This document shows, piece by piece, positions 34,526 through 43,239 of a DNA stretch of 64,000 nt; position 1 is the first letter of the stretch; each line of letters opens with the position of its first letter. A program made the position numbers and the translations under genes. The notes beneath the pieces are model-generated. The model did not search any database. It saw nothing but the letters and a program-made list of their open reading frames with translations, and had not been told where the DNA came from. The stretch comes from Ancylomarina salipaludis (GTDB lineage: Bacteria; Bacteroidota; Bacteroidia; Bacteroidales; Marinifilaceae): the NCBI RefSeq assembly GCF_004122035.1, contig NZ_SAXA01000009.1, forward strand, positions 124,001-188,000. The letters run 5' to 3'.

Positions 34526-36772
34526 ATGAAAAAATTATTTTTAGCCTTATTGGCAGTTTCTGTACTTGGTTTTTCAAGTTGTTCAGACGATGATGATCCT
34601 CAGCCAACACCAAATCCTGAGGTGAAATTTGATGTGGAAAATTTTAAAGGCGAAGTCATGGATGGCGAAGCAATCACATTAGATGCTTCAAAAACCTATA
34701 TGTTATCGGGAGCTTTAATCGTGAAAAAAGGTGGGAGTTTGACGATTCCTGCAGGAACCCGAATTGTAGCTAGTGCGACATCGGCAAACGATGTTGATGT
34801 GCGTTATATTGCTGTTGAGCAGGGAGCAAAAATTTATATCAAAGGAACAGCATCAGCTCCGGTTGTTATGACTGCGGAAGTGAAAGAAGCTGAAGCCTGG
34901 GGAGGTTTGGTTGTTTGCGGTTATGCGCCAACCAATAAAGCCGATGCCGGTAGTGCTGGCGCCGAAGTATCGGGTTTGGCTTATGGGGGCGATCAACCTA
35001 ATGATAGCTCAGGTTCTATTGAATATTTGCGATTGGAATACACCGGTTATAAGTATACTAATGAAAAGGAATTTAATGGTCTTTCTATGTTTGGAGTAGG
35101 CTCGGGCACAGTTGTTGACTATGTGGTTTCATACAAAGGGGGCGATGATGGAATGGAGTTTTTCGGAGGAACTGTAAATGCGTCTCACCTGGTATCAGTT
35201 GATAGTGGTGATGATGGAATTGACTTTGCTGATGGTTGGTCAGGAGTGGGCGAATATTGGTTCTCTTTAAACTCGGCAAAATCAGGTATCGAAGGCTCGA
35301 ATAATGGTGACAACGGTGCAGCAACACCTATGACTGATGCAACACTTAGAAACATTACTGTTTATGGTATGGGTGAAAAGCCTTTCTTTTTGAAAGAAGG
35401 TGCAGGAATGATGAATATTGACAACATTGTAATTGGTGGTTTGAACGCAGATAAAACACAAGCTATTTTTTATGCTTCCTCAGATGATGCAGATGCTGCA
35501 GCGCGAATTGCTGCGGGTGATGTTGTTGTAAGCAACGCCAATTTTGTTGACATGAAAGAGGGGCAGACTAAAGCCGTGAGTATTTTAACTGTAGGAGAAA
35601 ATATTGAGGCTAAAGGAGCTGGTAATGGGATTAATAAACCGGATTGGGTTTCGGATGCTTTAAATATGGTAGATGCCAACAAAACTGTTTTTGGTGATGC
35701 TGTTGTGGCCCGAGTTGCTTTTAAAGGTGATATCACTAGCGACATGACACTTGATGCCAACACTATTTATATGTTGAATGGTGCGGTTGTTGTTAAAGAA
35801 GGTGCTAGTTTAACGATTCCTGCAGGAACTGTGATTATTGCTTCAGAAGTTAGCGCGAACGATACTGAGGTTCGATATATAGCTGTTGAGCAAGGAGCTA
35901 AGATTTTTGTAAACGGAACAGCCGATGCTCCGGTTGTTATGACCTGTGAAAAAACTGAAGCTGAAGCCTGGGGCGGTTTGGTTGTGTGTGGAAAAGCACC
36001 AACAAATAAAGCGAATGCAGGAAGTGCTGGTGCTGAAGTGTCAGGTTTATCTTATGGCGGTGATGTGTCAGATGATAATTCCGGAAAAATCTCTTACCTG
36101 CGTTTAGAATATACCGGTTATAAATATACCAATGAAAAAGAGTTCAACGGCCTTTCTTTATTCGGAGTAGGTTCGGGAACAGTTGTTGAATATGTGGTAT
36201 CTTATAAAGGAGGTGATGATGGCATGGAGTTTTTTGGAGGCTCTGTGAATGCATCTTACCTGCTTTCATACGAAAGTGGTGATGATGGAATCGATTTTGC
36301 TGACGGCTGGTCGGGTACAGGAACGAATTGGATGTCAGTTAACTCTGCCAAATCAGGAATCGAAGGTTCTAATAATGGCGATAACGGGGCAGCAAGTCCA
36401 ATGACCCATGCAACTTTGAAAAATTTATCGGTTTTTGGAATGGGTGAGAAGCCATTTTATTTGAAAGAAGGTGCCGGGAAAATGAATATTGATAATATTG
36501 TGATAGGTGGTTTAGCTGATAATAAAGCACAGGCTTATTTCTATGTTTCTTCAAGTGATACTGATGCAGCAGATCGAATTGCAGCGGGTGATATCGTGAT
36601 CACTAATGTGAAATTTGATCAGATGGGAATAGGGAATACAGAGAAAGCTGTTGCTGGTTTATCATTTACTGAAAACGCAAATGCAACGGGAGCTGGTAAT
36701 GGTTTTGGAAAACCAAGCTGGTTATCTGATGCTTTGAATAAGGCCTACAATGGAGTAGTGATTGTAAATTAA
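34526..36772 (+). CDS. Surface lipoprotein with a tandemly duplicated 357-residue domain
   Basis: 748 residues. The lipobox ends FSSC with the acylated cysteine at 19, and it is followed at once by SDDDD, the acidic pattern that directs Bacteroidota lipoproteins to the cell surface. The mature protein is two copies of one domain: residues 38-394 and 395-748, each with LTIPAGT, RYIAVEQGAKI, AEAWGGLVVCG, LRLEYTGYKYTNEKEFNGLS, GGDDGMEFFGG and SGDDGIDFADGWSG. The short repeated strands suggest a beta-helix. Homologues are sometimes labelled multidrug transporter, which the sequence does not support. Likely works with the receptor 69 bases upstream, perhaps capturing its ligand. Confidence 0.88.
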   Translation: MKKLFLALLAVSVLGFSSCSDDDDPQPTPNPEVKFDVENFKGEVMDGEAITLDASKTYMLSGALIVKKGGSLTIPAGTRIVASATSANDVDVRYIAVEQGAKIYIKGTASAPVVMTAEVKEAEAWGGLVVCGYAPTNKADAGSAGAEVSGLAYGGDQPNDSSGSIEYLRLEYTGYKYTNEKEFNGLSMFGVGSGTVVDYVVSYKGGDDGMEFFGGTVNASHLVSVDSGDDGIDFADGWSGVGEYWFSLNSAKSGIEGSNNGDNGAATPMTDATLRNITVYGMGEKPFFLKEGAGMMNIDNIVIGGLNADKTQAIFYASSDDADAAARIAAGDVVVSNANFVDMKEGQTKAVSILTVGENIEAKGAGNGINKPDWVSDALNMVDANKTVFGDAVVARVAFKGDITSDMTLDANTIYMLNGAVVVKEGASLTIPAGTVIIASEVSANDTEVRYIAVEQGAKIFVNGTADAPVVMTCEKTEAEAWGGLVVCGKAPTNKANAGSAGAEVSGLSYGGDVSDDNSGKISYLRLEYTGYKYTNEKEFNGLSLFGVGSGTVVEYVVSYKGGDDGMEFFGGSVNASYLLSYESGDDGIDFADGWSGTGTNWMSVNSAKSGIEGSNNGDNGAASPMTHATLKNLSVFGMGEKPFYLKEGAGKMNIDNIVIGGLADNKAQAYFYVSSSDTDAADRIAAGDIVITNVKFDQMGIGNTEKAVAGLSFTENANATGAGNGFGKPSWLSDALNKAYNGVVIVN
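34637..35707 (+). repeat. First copy of the internal duplication
   Basis: Aligns to 35708-36769 at a constant offset of 1071 bases (for example ACGATTCCTGCAGGAAC at 34742 and 35813). DNA is diverged, protein far less so, which points to an old duplication kept under selection rather than an assembly error. Confidence 0.9.
35708..36769 (+). repeat. Second copy of the internal duplication
   Basis: Second unit of the 357-residue repeat, ending just before the stop codon. Many synonymous differences from the first copy. Confidence 0.9.
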
Positions 36773-36794
36773 GGTTGGTTTAGGTTTAGTTGAG

Positions 36795-36831
36795 AAAGGC
36801 AGATCCGTTTGAGATCTGCCTTTTGTTTTTT
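36795..36831. terminator. Terminator between the duplicated-domain lipoprotein and DUF4197 genes
   Basis: AAAGGCAGATC pairs with GATCTGCCTTT, followed by TGTTTTT. It overlaps the very end of the convergent DUF4197 gene. Confidence 0.85.
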
Positions 36832-37582
36832 AGTTTTGTTCACTAAATACTCTTTTTAAAATAGAGCTCACACGCTTCATTGGATCTTTTCTGATTTGTA
36901 ATTCTTCATCTGCAACTTTTAAGAAGAGGGCATCAAGCGCCTTAGTGGTTACATAGTCGTCCAGTTTTGAATTGACCGTTTTAAAGTTTGCAATTTTACC
37001 AGCAAAACTTCCGGCAACTTGATTGTAGGTACCTGTTAGCATTTCCCACGATTCGTTGGTTGAAAGATTAGCGATTAATTTCTTATCAAGTGAATTTTTA
37101 ATTTTTGGCTTAAAGAGAGCTTTCAGTTTTGAGTAGCTTTTATTCTTTAAATATACGGTTGCAGCATCTTTATCACCCTTTAATATACCAAAAGCATCCT
37201 GAATGGTCATTTCAGAAATTGCAGAGACAAAAATTGGAGCGGCTTCAACGACGGCATCTTCAGCTGCACGGTTGAGTCTGAGGACAACTTTATCAATCAT
37301 ATCCTGTCCTCCGGGAATCATTTTAACGTGTTTGGTGATGTTTGCAGCTTCTGGTGGTAATAGGATTTTTACAAGTTCATCCTTATAGAATCCATCTTGT
37401 GTTGACAGGACTTTTGATGCCTGTTTGCTTCCTAATATCAAGGCTTCTTTTAAGCCTTGCGATACATCAAATGAAGTTAGTGGTTGGTTTTGTTCGATGG
37501 CATATTCGTTAACGATGGTTTGCAATTCGGCACATGATGTAAGGTATAGAGCCGATAGAAGGAGTATAGATTTTTTTAACAT
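36830..37582 (-). CDS. DUF4197 family lipoprotein
   Basis: 250 residues. The lipobox is YLTSC with the cysteine at residue 17, followed by AELQ with no surface-export acidic motif, so it probably stays in the periplasm. The body matches DUF4197: GLKEALILGSKQASKVLS, KILLPPEA, LNRAAEDAVVEAAPIF, MTIQDAFGILKG and the C-terminal DYVTTKALDALFLKVADEE. The family occurs in Bacteroidota and Proteobacteria and has no established function. It converges on the duplicated-domain lipoprotein gene and shares its terminator; 153 bases separate its start from the end of the second receptor gene upstream. Confidence 0.92.
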   Translation of the reverse strand: MLKKSILLLSALYLTSCAELQTIVNEYAIEQNQPLTSFDVSQGLKEALILGSKQASKVLSTQDGFYKDELVKILLPPEAANITKHVKMIPGGQDMIDKVVLRLNRAAEDAVVEAAPIFVSAISEMTIQDAFGILKGDKDAATVYLKNKSYSKLKALFKPKIKNSLDKKLIANLSTNESWEMLTGTYNQVAGSFAGKIANFKTVNSKLDDYVTTKALDALFLKVADEELQIRKDPMKRVSSILKRVFSEQN

Positions 37583-37670
37583 TTTTTAGATTTAGTTGAT
37601 TTGTTATGGCTCGCAATTTATAAAAGATATGTGGCTTTTAATTTTAAATAGAGATGGATGTGGAGAATAA

Positions 37671-37706
37671 AAAAAGCGGAGCAAAACTTTTACATTTTTA
37701 CTCCGC
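37671..37706 (-). terminator. Terminator after the second TonB-dependent receptor gene
   Basis: On the minus strand GCGGAGTAAAA pairs with TTTTGCTCCGC, followed by TTTTTTTATT. Lies 31 bases after the receptor stop. Confidence 0.85.
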
Positions 37707-37736
37707 CGGACTCTAACCGATAGAATCACTAGTTGT

Positions 37737-40175
37737 TTATAGCAGGTTACCTATCTTTATTCCAAAATGAATGGTACGTGGGTTAAGCGGCCCATAAACC
37801 CAACTGGCATCGCGATAAGCGCCTTTGTCGAAATCGTCCTGGAACGAATTGAAAATATTTTTTACACCTAAATCAAATTCCAGTTTTACATCGCCTCCTA
37901 AGTCGAAATGGTAAGCAAAGTTGATACCTATATCCATAAATTCACTACTCTTGACAAGTTGATCACCTATGGCTACTCCATTGGCATTTTTTTCTACCCC
38001 GAAGTGAATCAGATCCATCGATCCGGAATAGTTCCCTGAAATTGTCGTTGTGAATTCGTGTAGCGGTTTCCAATTCATAGCAAAGTAGCCGTAATGATTG
38101 GGCGTTCTCATCATTTTATCGGTTTTGATTTCGGTTAAATCGCCTTGTTCAACCTTTTCTTTATATTCGCTTGATTGCAAAGTCATCCCCATTTGGAAAT
38201 CGAGTTTGTATGAGGGGGCTACTTTAAATTCGAAATTAACTCCTTTTACGATTGCTCCTTTTGAATTTTTACGATACGCAACCAGATTCCCATTTTCATC
38301 ATTTGTGCTGTATTCATTTACAAAAGAATCGTTCAAGTCAGTATAGAAACCTTCAGCCAGGAAATAGGTTTGTACTTTCCCAAAACTTTTATCGATATCA
38401 TACGATAAGGTGTAAGAGTTTGATGATTCCGCTTTTAAGTTTTCTGATAACTTGTGAATCACACGACGTGCAGCTGAGGCTTCAATATGTAAATCCTCAT
38501 CAAAAATCTGAGGGGCACGAAATCCTCTTGCATAGCTCAAACGCAATTGCATATCCTCATCCAATTTGAAAAGAATATTAGCTCTTGGGCTGATCACCGT
38601 GTTGTTGATTTCAGAATGATCAACACTATTTTTGATTTTGTATGCATCCATTCGGGCTCCTAAAAGGAAGCTTGCAAAACCTAAATCCCATTTCGATTGA
38701 GCGTAAGCACCTATGGTATTAGAACTTTGGTTGGCAATAATGGTTGTTGGTTCAATGGTTTTTGTGGCGTAATCCATATACGAAAGCTTTTTATCTTTAA
38801 GCTTATTATATACATTCTCAAATCCCAGGGTGATATCGGCAGGAGCGAAAAGTAAATTGTCAGAATGGCTGAAGAATTGTACACCTGCAGATATGGCCAG
38901 ATCCTGAGTCGCACCATAGGCACTGTTATCGAAAATGGGTTGAGGAAGATCAACTCCGGCATCATCTTTCAATTGAGCAGCGCCATAATATGATGATCGG
39001 TCAATATGTTGAGCCGATGCATAAACTGAAAGTTTATTCACTCTCTCTTCTGAGAAATACTGATCGAGAGTGATACTACCTGAGTTGATATTGTGCTCAA
39101 CTTGTTCGGCAATAAGAGACATGTGTGCAGGTAAGTCCAGTTGGTCACCTCCTCTACGGAATTCATCAACAAGATGGTATTCCAAATTTAATTTTGACAA
39201 GTCGTTTAAACGATGGAAGGCATTGAAACCGGCACTTAAGTTTTTAAGTTCTACAATGTCGGAGAATCCATCCTGATTGGCATCCCATGCATCTTTGTTG
39301 CGTTTCATCCCAAATAGAAAAATACCTGATTGTTTATCTTCCGAAACGATGGAACCATTAAAATCGACAAGGACATCGCCGGCAGGTTTATCACTGGCTT
39401 TTACGCCTGTGCCTACACTGCTGTATTTGGCACCGACTTTAAATGAATTGCTAACAGGATCTTTGGTGATGACATTGATGGTTCCCGCTATGGCATTTCC
39501 TCCAAAAAGGGCTGAACCACCGCCACGTACAACCTCAATACGTTGAATCATGCTAGGTGGAATGTGCTCAAGGCCATAAACTCCTGCCAGACCGCTAAAT
39601 ATAGGACGTGAATTAATCAGGATTTGCGTATAGGGACCTTCTAGGCCGTTCATTCTAACCTGTGAGAAACCACAGTTGTTACAATCATTTTCGACACGCA
39701 AACCAGGTGAAAACATCAGACCATCAGCCATGGTTGAAGCGGCAGTGTTTTCAAGTAATTTGGTTCCAATCGAGTTAACTACAACGGGAGCATCTTTACG
39801 TGATATTTGATTACGGTCTGCTGTAACAACAACCTGATCCAGACCAATAAAATCTTCACTCATTTTGAATGTAAGCGTATTGGCTTGACCTAATTTGACA
39901 TTGAATTCTTGTTTGTCGGCACGGTATCCCACGCAACTTGCGATGACTTGATAATTTCCGGCGGGCACATTTATTATTTCGAATTCTCCCTCAAAATTAG
40001 TGACTGCTCCAATCGATGTGCCTTCAAGAGCAACATTGGCAAAGGATACAGGTTCATTGCTTGCAATATCAATAACTTTTCCTTTGATGGTTGTGGTATT
40101 ATTTTCTGCAATTGAGTAGGGTGAAACGGATGCAATTAATATTAAGCTGAGACAGAGTTTTGTGATAATTCTCAT
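37737..40175 (-). CDS. TonB-dependent receptor, probably for a metal or metal complex
   Basis: 812 residues: signal peptide to about 23, CarboxypepD_reg domain (about 28-107), plug (about 112-240) and a barrel. The plug carries NDCNNCGFSQVRMNGL with C165 and C168 forming a CxxC, followed by GPYTQILINSRPIFSGL and VVRGGGSALFGGNAIAGTINV. The CxxC in the plug and the His-rich gene 228 bases upstream in the same direction point to metal acquisition, zinc being my first guess and copper, cobalt or iron complexes the alternatives. The barrel is shorter than that of SusC-type receptors, like siderophore or metal receptors. Closed by a strong terminator. Confidence 0.9.
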   Translation of the reverse strand: MRIITKLCLSLILIASVSPYSIAENNTTTIKGKVIDIASNEPVSFANVALEGTSIGAVTNFEGEFEIINVPAGNYQVIASCVGYRADKQEFNVKLGQANTLTFKMSEDFIGLDQVVVTADRNQISRKDAPVVVNSIGTKLLENTAASTMADGLMFSPGLRVENDCNNCGFSQVRMNGLEGPYTQILINSRPIFSGLAGVYGLEHIPPSMIQRIEVVRGGGSALFGGNAIAGTINVITKDPVSNSFKVGAKYSSVGTGVKASDKPAGDVLVDFNGSIVSEDKQSGIFLFGMKRNKDAWDANQDGFSDIVELKNLSAGFNAFHRLNDLSKLNLEYHLVDEFRRGGDQLDLPAHMSLIAEQVEHNINSGSITLDQYFSEERVNKLSVYASAQHIDRSSYYGAAQLKDDAGVDLPQPIFDNSAYGATQDLAISAGVQFFSHSDNLLFAPADITLGFENVYNKLKDKKLSYMDYATKTIEPTTIIANQSSNTIGAYAQSKWDLGFASFLLGARMDAYKIKNSVDHSEINNTVISPRANILFKLDEDMQLRLSYARGFRAPQIFDEDLHIEASAARRVIHKLSENLKAESSNSYTLSYDIDKSFGKVQTYFLAEGFYTDLNDSFVNEYSTNDENGNLVAYRKNSKGAIVKGVNFEFKVAPSYKLDFQMGMTLQSSEYKEKVEQGDLTEIKTDKMMRTPNHYGYFAMNWKPLHEFTTTISGNYSGSMDLIHFGVEKNANGVAIGDQLVKSSEFMDIGINFAYHFDLGGDVKLEFDLGVKNIFNSFQDDFDKGAYRDASWVYGPLNPRTIHFGIKIGNLL

Positions 40176-40403
40176 TTTTTATATGTGTTGAATGTGAAAT
40201 ATTGATGTTTGAATACCTGTATACAATTCCAATTAACAGAATTAGAAGAGTCTTGGTATTATTTATTTTGGCTTGTTGGTGTCATGAACTCAGATACGCG
40301 CATACCTGAGTTTGATAATTATGAAGCTGTCTGACATTATGATGAGTGTCTGACAGAAATAATTACGTATTTAAAGGATGAGATCATCCAAAATCCGGGA
40401 GAT

Positions 40404-40760
40404 TTAGATGAAAGCAGGTGGAGGCCTGTTGTTAAGGGGATTGGCTGTGAATCCAAAATTAGATTCGACAAATTTAGGTTCGATTCGATTATAAACCCGG
40501 CTAAAAATGTTACTGAGCGCAAAGACCGACGCAAAAACAAAAAAGAAATTTGTTAATTGTTGTATCGAGGTACAGTCATGACATGTATGGGAGTGTGAAT
40601 TACCACCGTTATTTGTATTAAAAGGGTGGGCATGCACAAAGATTTTACCATCGGTTTGTTTGTGGATATGAAGGTTGAATATAGCATTTCCTGTCAGTGC
40701 GAGCACTGCCGGAATAACTGCTATCAACACAGCAAATTTTATTTTCCTAAAGAATTCCAT
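40404..40760 (-). CDS. His-rich small membrane protein, likely metal-binding
   Basis: 118 residues from the ATG at 40760 (a TTG one codon earlier is an alternative). A hydrophobic segment at about 8-30 is followed by a His-rich loop with H31, H33, H43, H45, H56, H58 and H61 plus C60 and C63 (HIHKQTDGKIFVHAHPF, then SHSHTCHDC). A second hydrophobic segment covers about 68-88. The HIH...HAHPF...HSH pattern occurs in unnamed Bacteroidota proteins beside TonB-dependent receptors. It reads toward the receptor gene with 228 bases between, so a common message is possible. Metal binding is strongly suggested; transport or sensing is open. Confidence 0.82.
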   Translation of the reverse strand: MEFFRKIKFAVLIAVIPAVLALTGNAIFNLHIHKQTDGKIFVHAHPFNTNNGGNSHSHTCHDCTSIQQLTNFFFVFASVFALSNIFSRVYNRIEPKFVESNFGFTANPLNNRPPPAFI

Positions 40761-40793
40761 CAAACATTATATTTCTTAAATCTTTCGACATTG

Positions 40794-40824
40794 CAAACAT
40801 ATTGTCTTTTCAAATTTCCTACAA
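40794..40824 (-). promoter_or_regulatory. Promoter of the His-rich gene and receptor unit
   Basis: Minus strand: TTG at 40824-40822, 20 bases, TATGTTTG at 40801-40794, a near-ideal fit. The -7 box is 33 bases before the ATG. Confidence 0.65.
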
Positions 40825-40829
40825 TACCT

Positions 40830-40843
40830 ATATCATGTGATAT
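40830..40843. promoter_or_regulatory. Possible operator: inverted repeat ATATCA-TG-TGATAT
   Basis: Six-base arms with a two-base centre, five bases upstream of the -33 element of the His-rich gene promoter. Position suits an activator or a Fur/Zur-type regulator, but the identity is unknown. Confidence 0.3.
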
Positions 40844-40986
40844 TGATTGAAATTGTTTAAAAACATATGCATAGAATTCCGGGTTTGTTTGAATGTTGAA
40901 TTTTCTGTTTTGTTGATTGCTTAATGGGTTTATTGCTTGATGATTTTAAATTCGATAAAGCAAACCTTATAATTTGTTTAATTTTA

Positions 40987-40994
40987 TAACTTTG
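40987..40994 (+). promoter_or_regulatory. Candidate -7 element for the M23 peptidase gene
   Basis: TAACTTTG is an exact TAnnTTTG, 56 bases before the ATG; no TTG at proper -33 distance. Confidence 0.4.
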
Positions 40995-41050
40995 CCTTTC
41001 GAGTTTTAGCTGATGCTATTGATGTTTCAATCGATCTAAATAACGCAAGT

Positions 41051-41923
41051 ATGAGTGAAGTAAAAGAGAAGAAAGCCATAATAGAGAAACTCCGAAATAA
41101 GTACCGTTTAACCATTTCAAACGAAAGCACTTTTGAGGAGGCATTGTCTTTTCGATTGTCTCGATTGAATGTGTTTACTGTGGCAGGAGTTTTTTCAATA
41201 TTCTTAATTGCGTTTATAACTGTTTTGATTGCTTTTACACCTTTACGAGAATATATTCCCGGTTATCCTGATGGAAAAATGCGTCGAAATATTGAGCAAA
41301 ATGCCATCTTGGTTGATTCCCTGAGTTTAGAACTTGAGAAAAGAGATCGCTTTTTTAATGGTATCCGGAATGTGATTTCGGGTAACGATTTTGATAATGT
41401 AATGCAGGATAAAGCTGACTCTATTGTTGATCCTAAGTATAAAGGCTTGCAGTTTACCCAATCGGAGAACGACTCAATATTTAGAAAAGAACACGAAGCT
41501 GAAGAGAAATATAATTTAACTCTTTCAGGTGAAAATAAAGCTCGAGGAATATCAAGCATTCATTTTTTCACACCTATGAAAGGATTGGTATCCAATCCTT
41601 ATGATGGACAAAAAAGCCATTATGGTGTTGATGTGGTGGGGCCGCTTAACGAAAGAATTTCAGCAGTTATGGATGGTACCGTTATTTTTGCCGAGTGGAC
41701 ATTGAATACGGGTTATGTGATACAAATTCAGCATGGTAAGGATCTGGTATCTATTTATAAACACAATCAGGAATTATTAAAAAAAGCAGGTGAATTTGTC
41801 AGGGCAGGTGAAGCAATAGCCATACTAGGAAATTCTGGCGAATTGACTTCCGGACCGCATTTGCATTTCGAATTGTGGCACAATGGGAAGGCACTGAATC
41901 CTGAAAGTTATATCAAATTTTAA
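41051..41923 (+). CDS. M23 family metallopeptidase, membrane-anchored
   Basis: 290 residues with one membrane segment at about 41-63, so the rest is periplasmic. The LytM/M23 active site is intact: H190 and D194 in SHYGVDV, then H270 and H272 in SGPHLHFELWH, the zinc ligands and catalytic histidine. A charged helical stretch (80-160) links membrane and catalytic domain. M23 enzymes cut peptide cross-links of peptidoglycan; some inactive ones activate amidases, but here all ligands are present. dxr starts 53 bases downstream, so the two may be co-transcribed. A role in wall growth or division is likely from family. Confidence 0.93.
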   Translation: MSEVKEKKAIIEKLRNKYRLTISNESTFEEALSFRLSRLNVFTVAGVFSIFLIAFITVLIAFTPLREYIPGYPDGKMRRNIEQNAILVDSLSLELEKRDRFFNGIRNVISGNDFDNVMQDKADSIVDPKYKGLQFTQSENDSIFRKEHEAEEKYNLTLSGENKARGISSIHFFTPMKGLVSNPYDGQKSHYGVDVVGPLNERISAVMDGTVIFAEWTLNTGYVIQIQHGKDLVSIYKHNQELLKKAGEFVRAGEAIAILGNSGELTSGPHLHFELWHNGKALNPESYIKF

Positions 41924-41976
41924 ATTCTACAACAGATATTCGTTGTTGGGAAATCAAAAAAAAAGCAAGGGACTAA

Positions 41977-43125
41977 ATGAGTAAACATATTGCAATCTTA
42001 GGATCGACAGGTTCTATCGGAACGCAAACACTTGAGGTAGTAGAATCTAATCCGGATTTATTTGTTGTTGATGTTTTAACAGCCAATAATAATGTGGACT
42101 TGTTGATTGCCCAAGCAAAGAAATTTCAGCCTGATGTTGTTGTTATTGCCAATGAGGATAAGTATTCGTATTTGTCTGATGCCTTAAAGGATGAGGACAT
42201 TAAGGTTTATGCTGGTATTGATGCAATTTGTCAGGTTGTAGGTATGTCGTCGGTGAATATTGTGGTAACGGCTATGGTGGGCTATTCAGGCTTGCTACCG
42301 ACTATAAAAGCTATTGAGGCAAAAAAGAATATTGCTCTTGCTAATAAGGAAACGCTTGTTGTAGCAGGTGAAATTATCCAGAAGTTGGCTTTGGAAAACG
42401 GAGTGAGTATTTATCCTGTTGATTCGGAACATTCAGCTATTTTTCAGTGTTTGATCGGCGAATTCGAGAATCCCGTTGAAAAAATATACCTCACAGCTTC
42501 AGGAGGTCCTTTCCGTGGAAAGGATCGAAAATTCCTTGAAAGCGTTACGTCTAAACAAGCCCTTAAACACCCCAATTGGGATATGGGAGCAAAGATCACA
42601 ATTGATTCAGCCAGTATGATGAATAAGGGCTTTGAGGTGATTGAGGCGAAGTGGCTTTTTGATCTGAAACCTGAGCAAATTGATGTGATCGTTCACCCTC
42701 AATCCATCGTTCATTCTTTGGTGCAATTCAAGGATTCATCGATGAAAGCTCAAATGGGATTACCCGATATGAAACTCCCGATTCAGTTTGCCCTGACTTA
42801 CCCTAAGCGTTTGGAAACAAGCTTTGAACGTTTTAATTTTCTCGACTATCCCAATTTGAGTTTTGAGCCTGTTGATACGCATGTATTTCGAAATTTAGCT
42901 TTGGCTTATGAAGCGATGAATAAGGGGGGGAATATGCCTTGTATTATCAACGCAGCAAATGAAATCATGGTTGAAGCATTTTTGAGAGATCAGGTTGGCT
43001 TCCTTCAGATGAGTGATATTATTGAAACCTGCATGCAAAAAGCGAGTTTTATCGCTCAACCAGTTTACGAAGATTATGTTGCTAGTGATGCTGAAGTTAG
43101 AGAATTAGCTACCTCTTTGCTATAA
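41977..43125 (+). CDS. dxr: 1-deoxy-D-xylulose 5-phosphate reductoisomerase
   Basis: 382 residues, normal for Dxr. GSTGSIGTQTLEV (8-20) is the NADPH-binding loop, ANKETLVVAG and DSEHSAIFQ (metal-binding Asp and Glu) form the active site, and SASMMNKGFEVIEAKWLF supplies further metal and substrate ligands. The enzyme makes 2-C-methyl-D-erythritol 4-phosphate, the first committed step of the non-mevalonate isoprenoid pathway. It is followed after 114 bases by rseP, an order common in Bacteroidota. Cytoplasmic. Confidence 0.98.
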   Translation: MSKHIAILGSTGSIGTQTLEVVESNPDLFVVDVLTANNNVDLLIAQAKKFQPDVVVIANEDKYSYLSDALKDEDIKVYAGIDAICQVVGMSSVNIVVTAMVGYSGLLPTIKAIEAKKNIALANKETLVVAGEIIQKLALENGVSIYPVDSEHSAIFQCLIGEFENPVEKIYLTASGGPFRGKDRKFLESVTSKQALKHPNWDMGAKITIDSASMMNKGFEVIEAKWLFDLKPEQIDVIVHPQSIVHSLVQFKDSSMKAQMGLPDMKLPIQFALTYPKRLETSFERFNFLDYPNLSFEPVDTHVFRNLALAYEAMNKGGNMPCIINAANEIMVEAFLRDQVGFLQMSDIIETCMQKASFIAQPVYEDYVASDAEVRELATSLL

Positions 43126-43239
43126 AATTCGTACCTTGTCGTGATTTTTAATTGAACACTCAAGAATGATTGAGGAGGTTCAATTTTTGGATATGATCCT
43201 GTTCTTAGTCAGGATACTTAATTTGATAAATGTAATTAA

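Noticed and set aside
34637-36769. Tandem repeat as an assembly artefact
   Set aside because: The copies differ at many third codon positions and in short segments, so they are not collapsed or duplicated reads.
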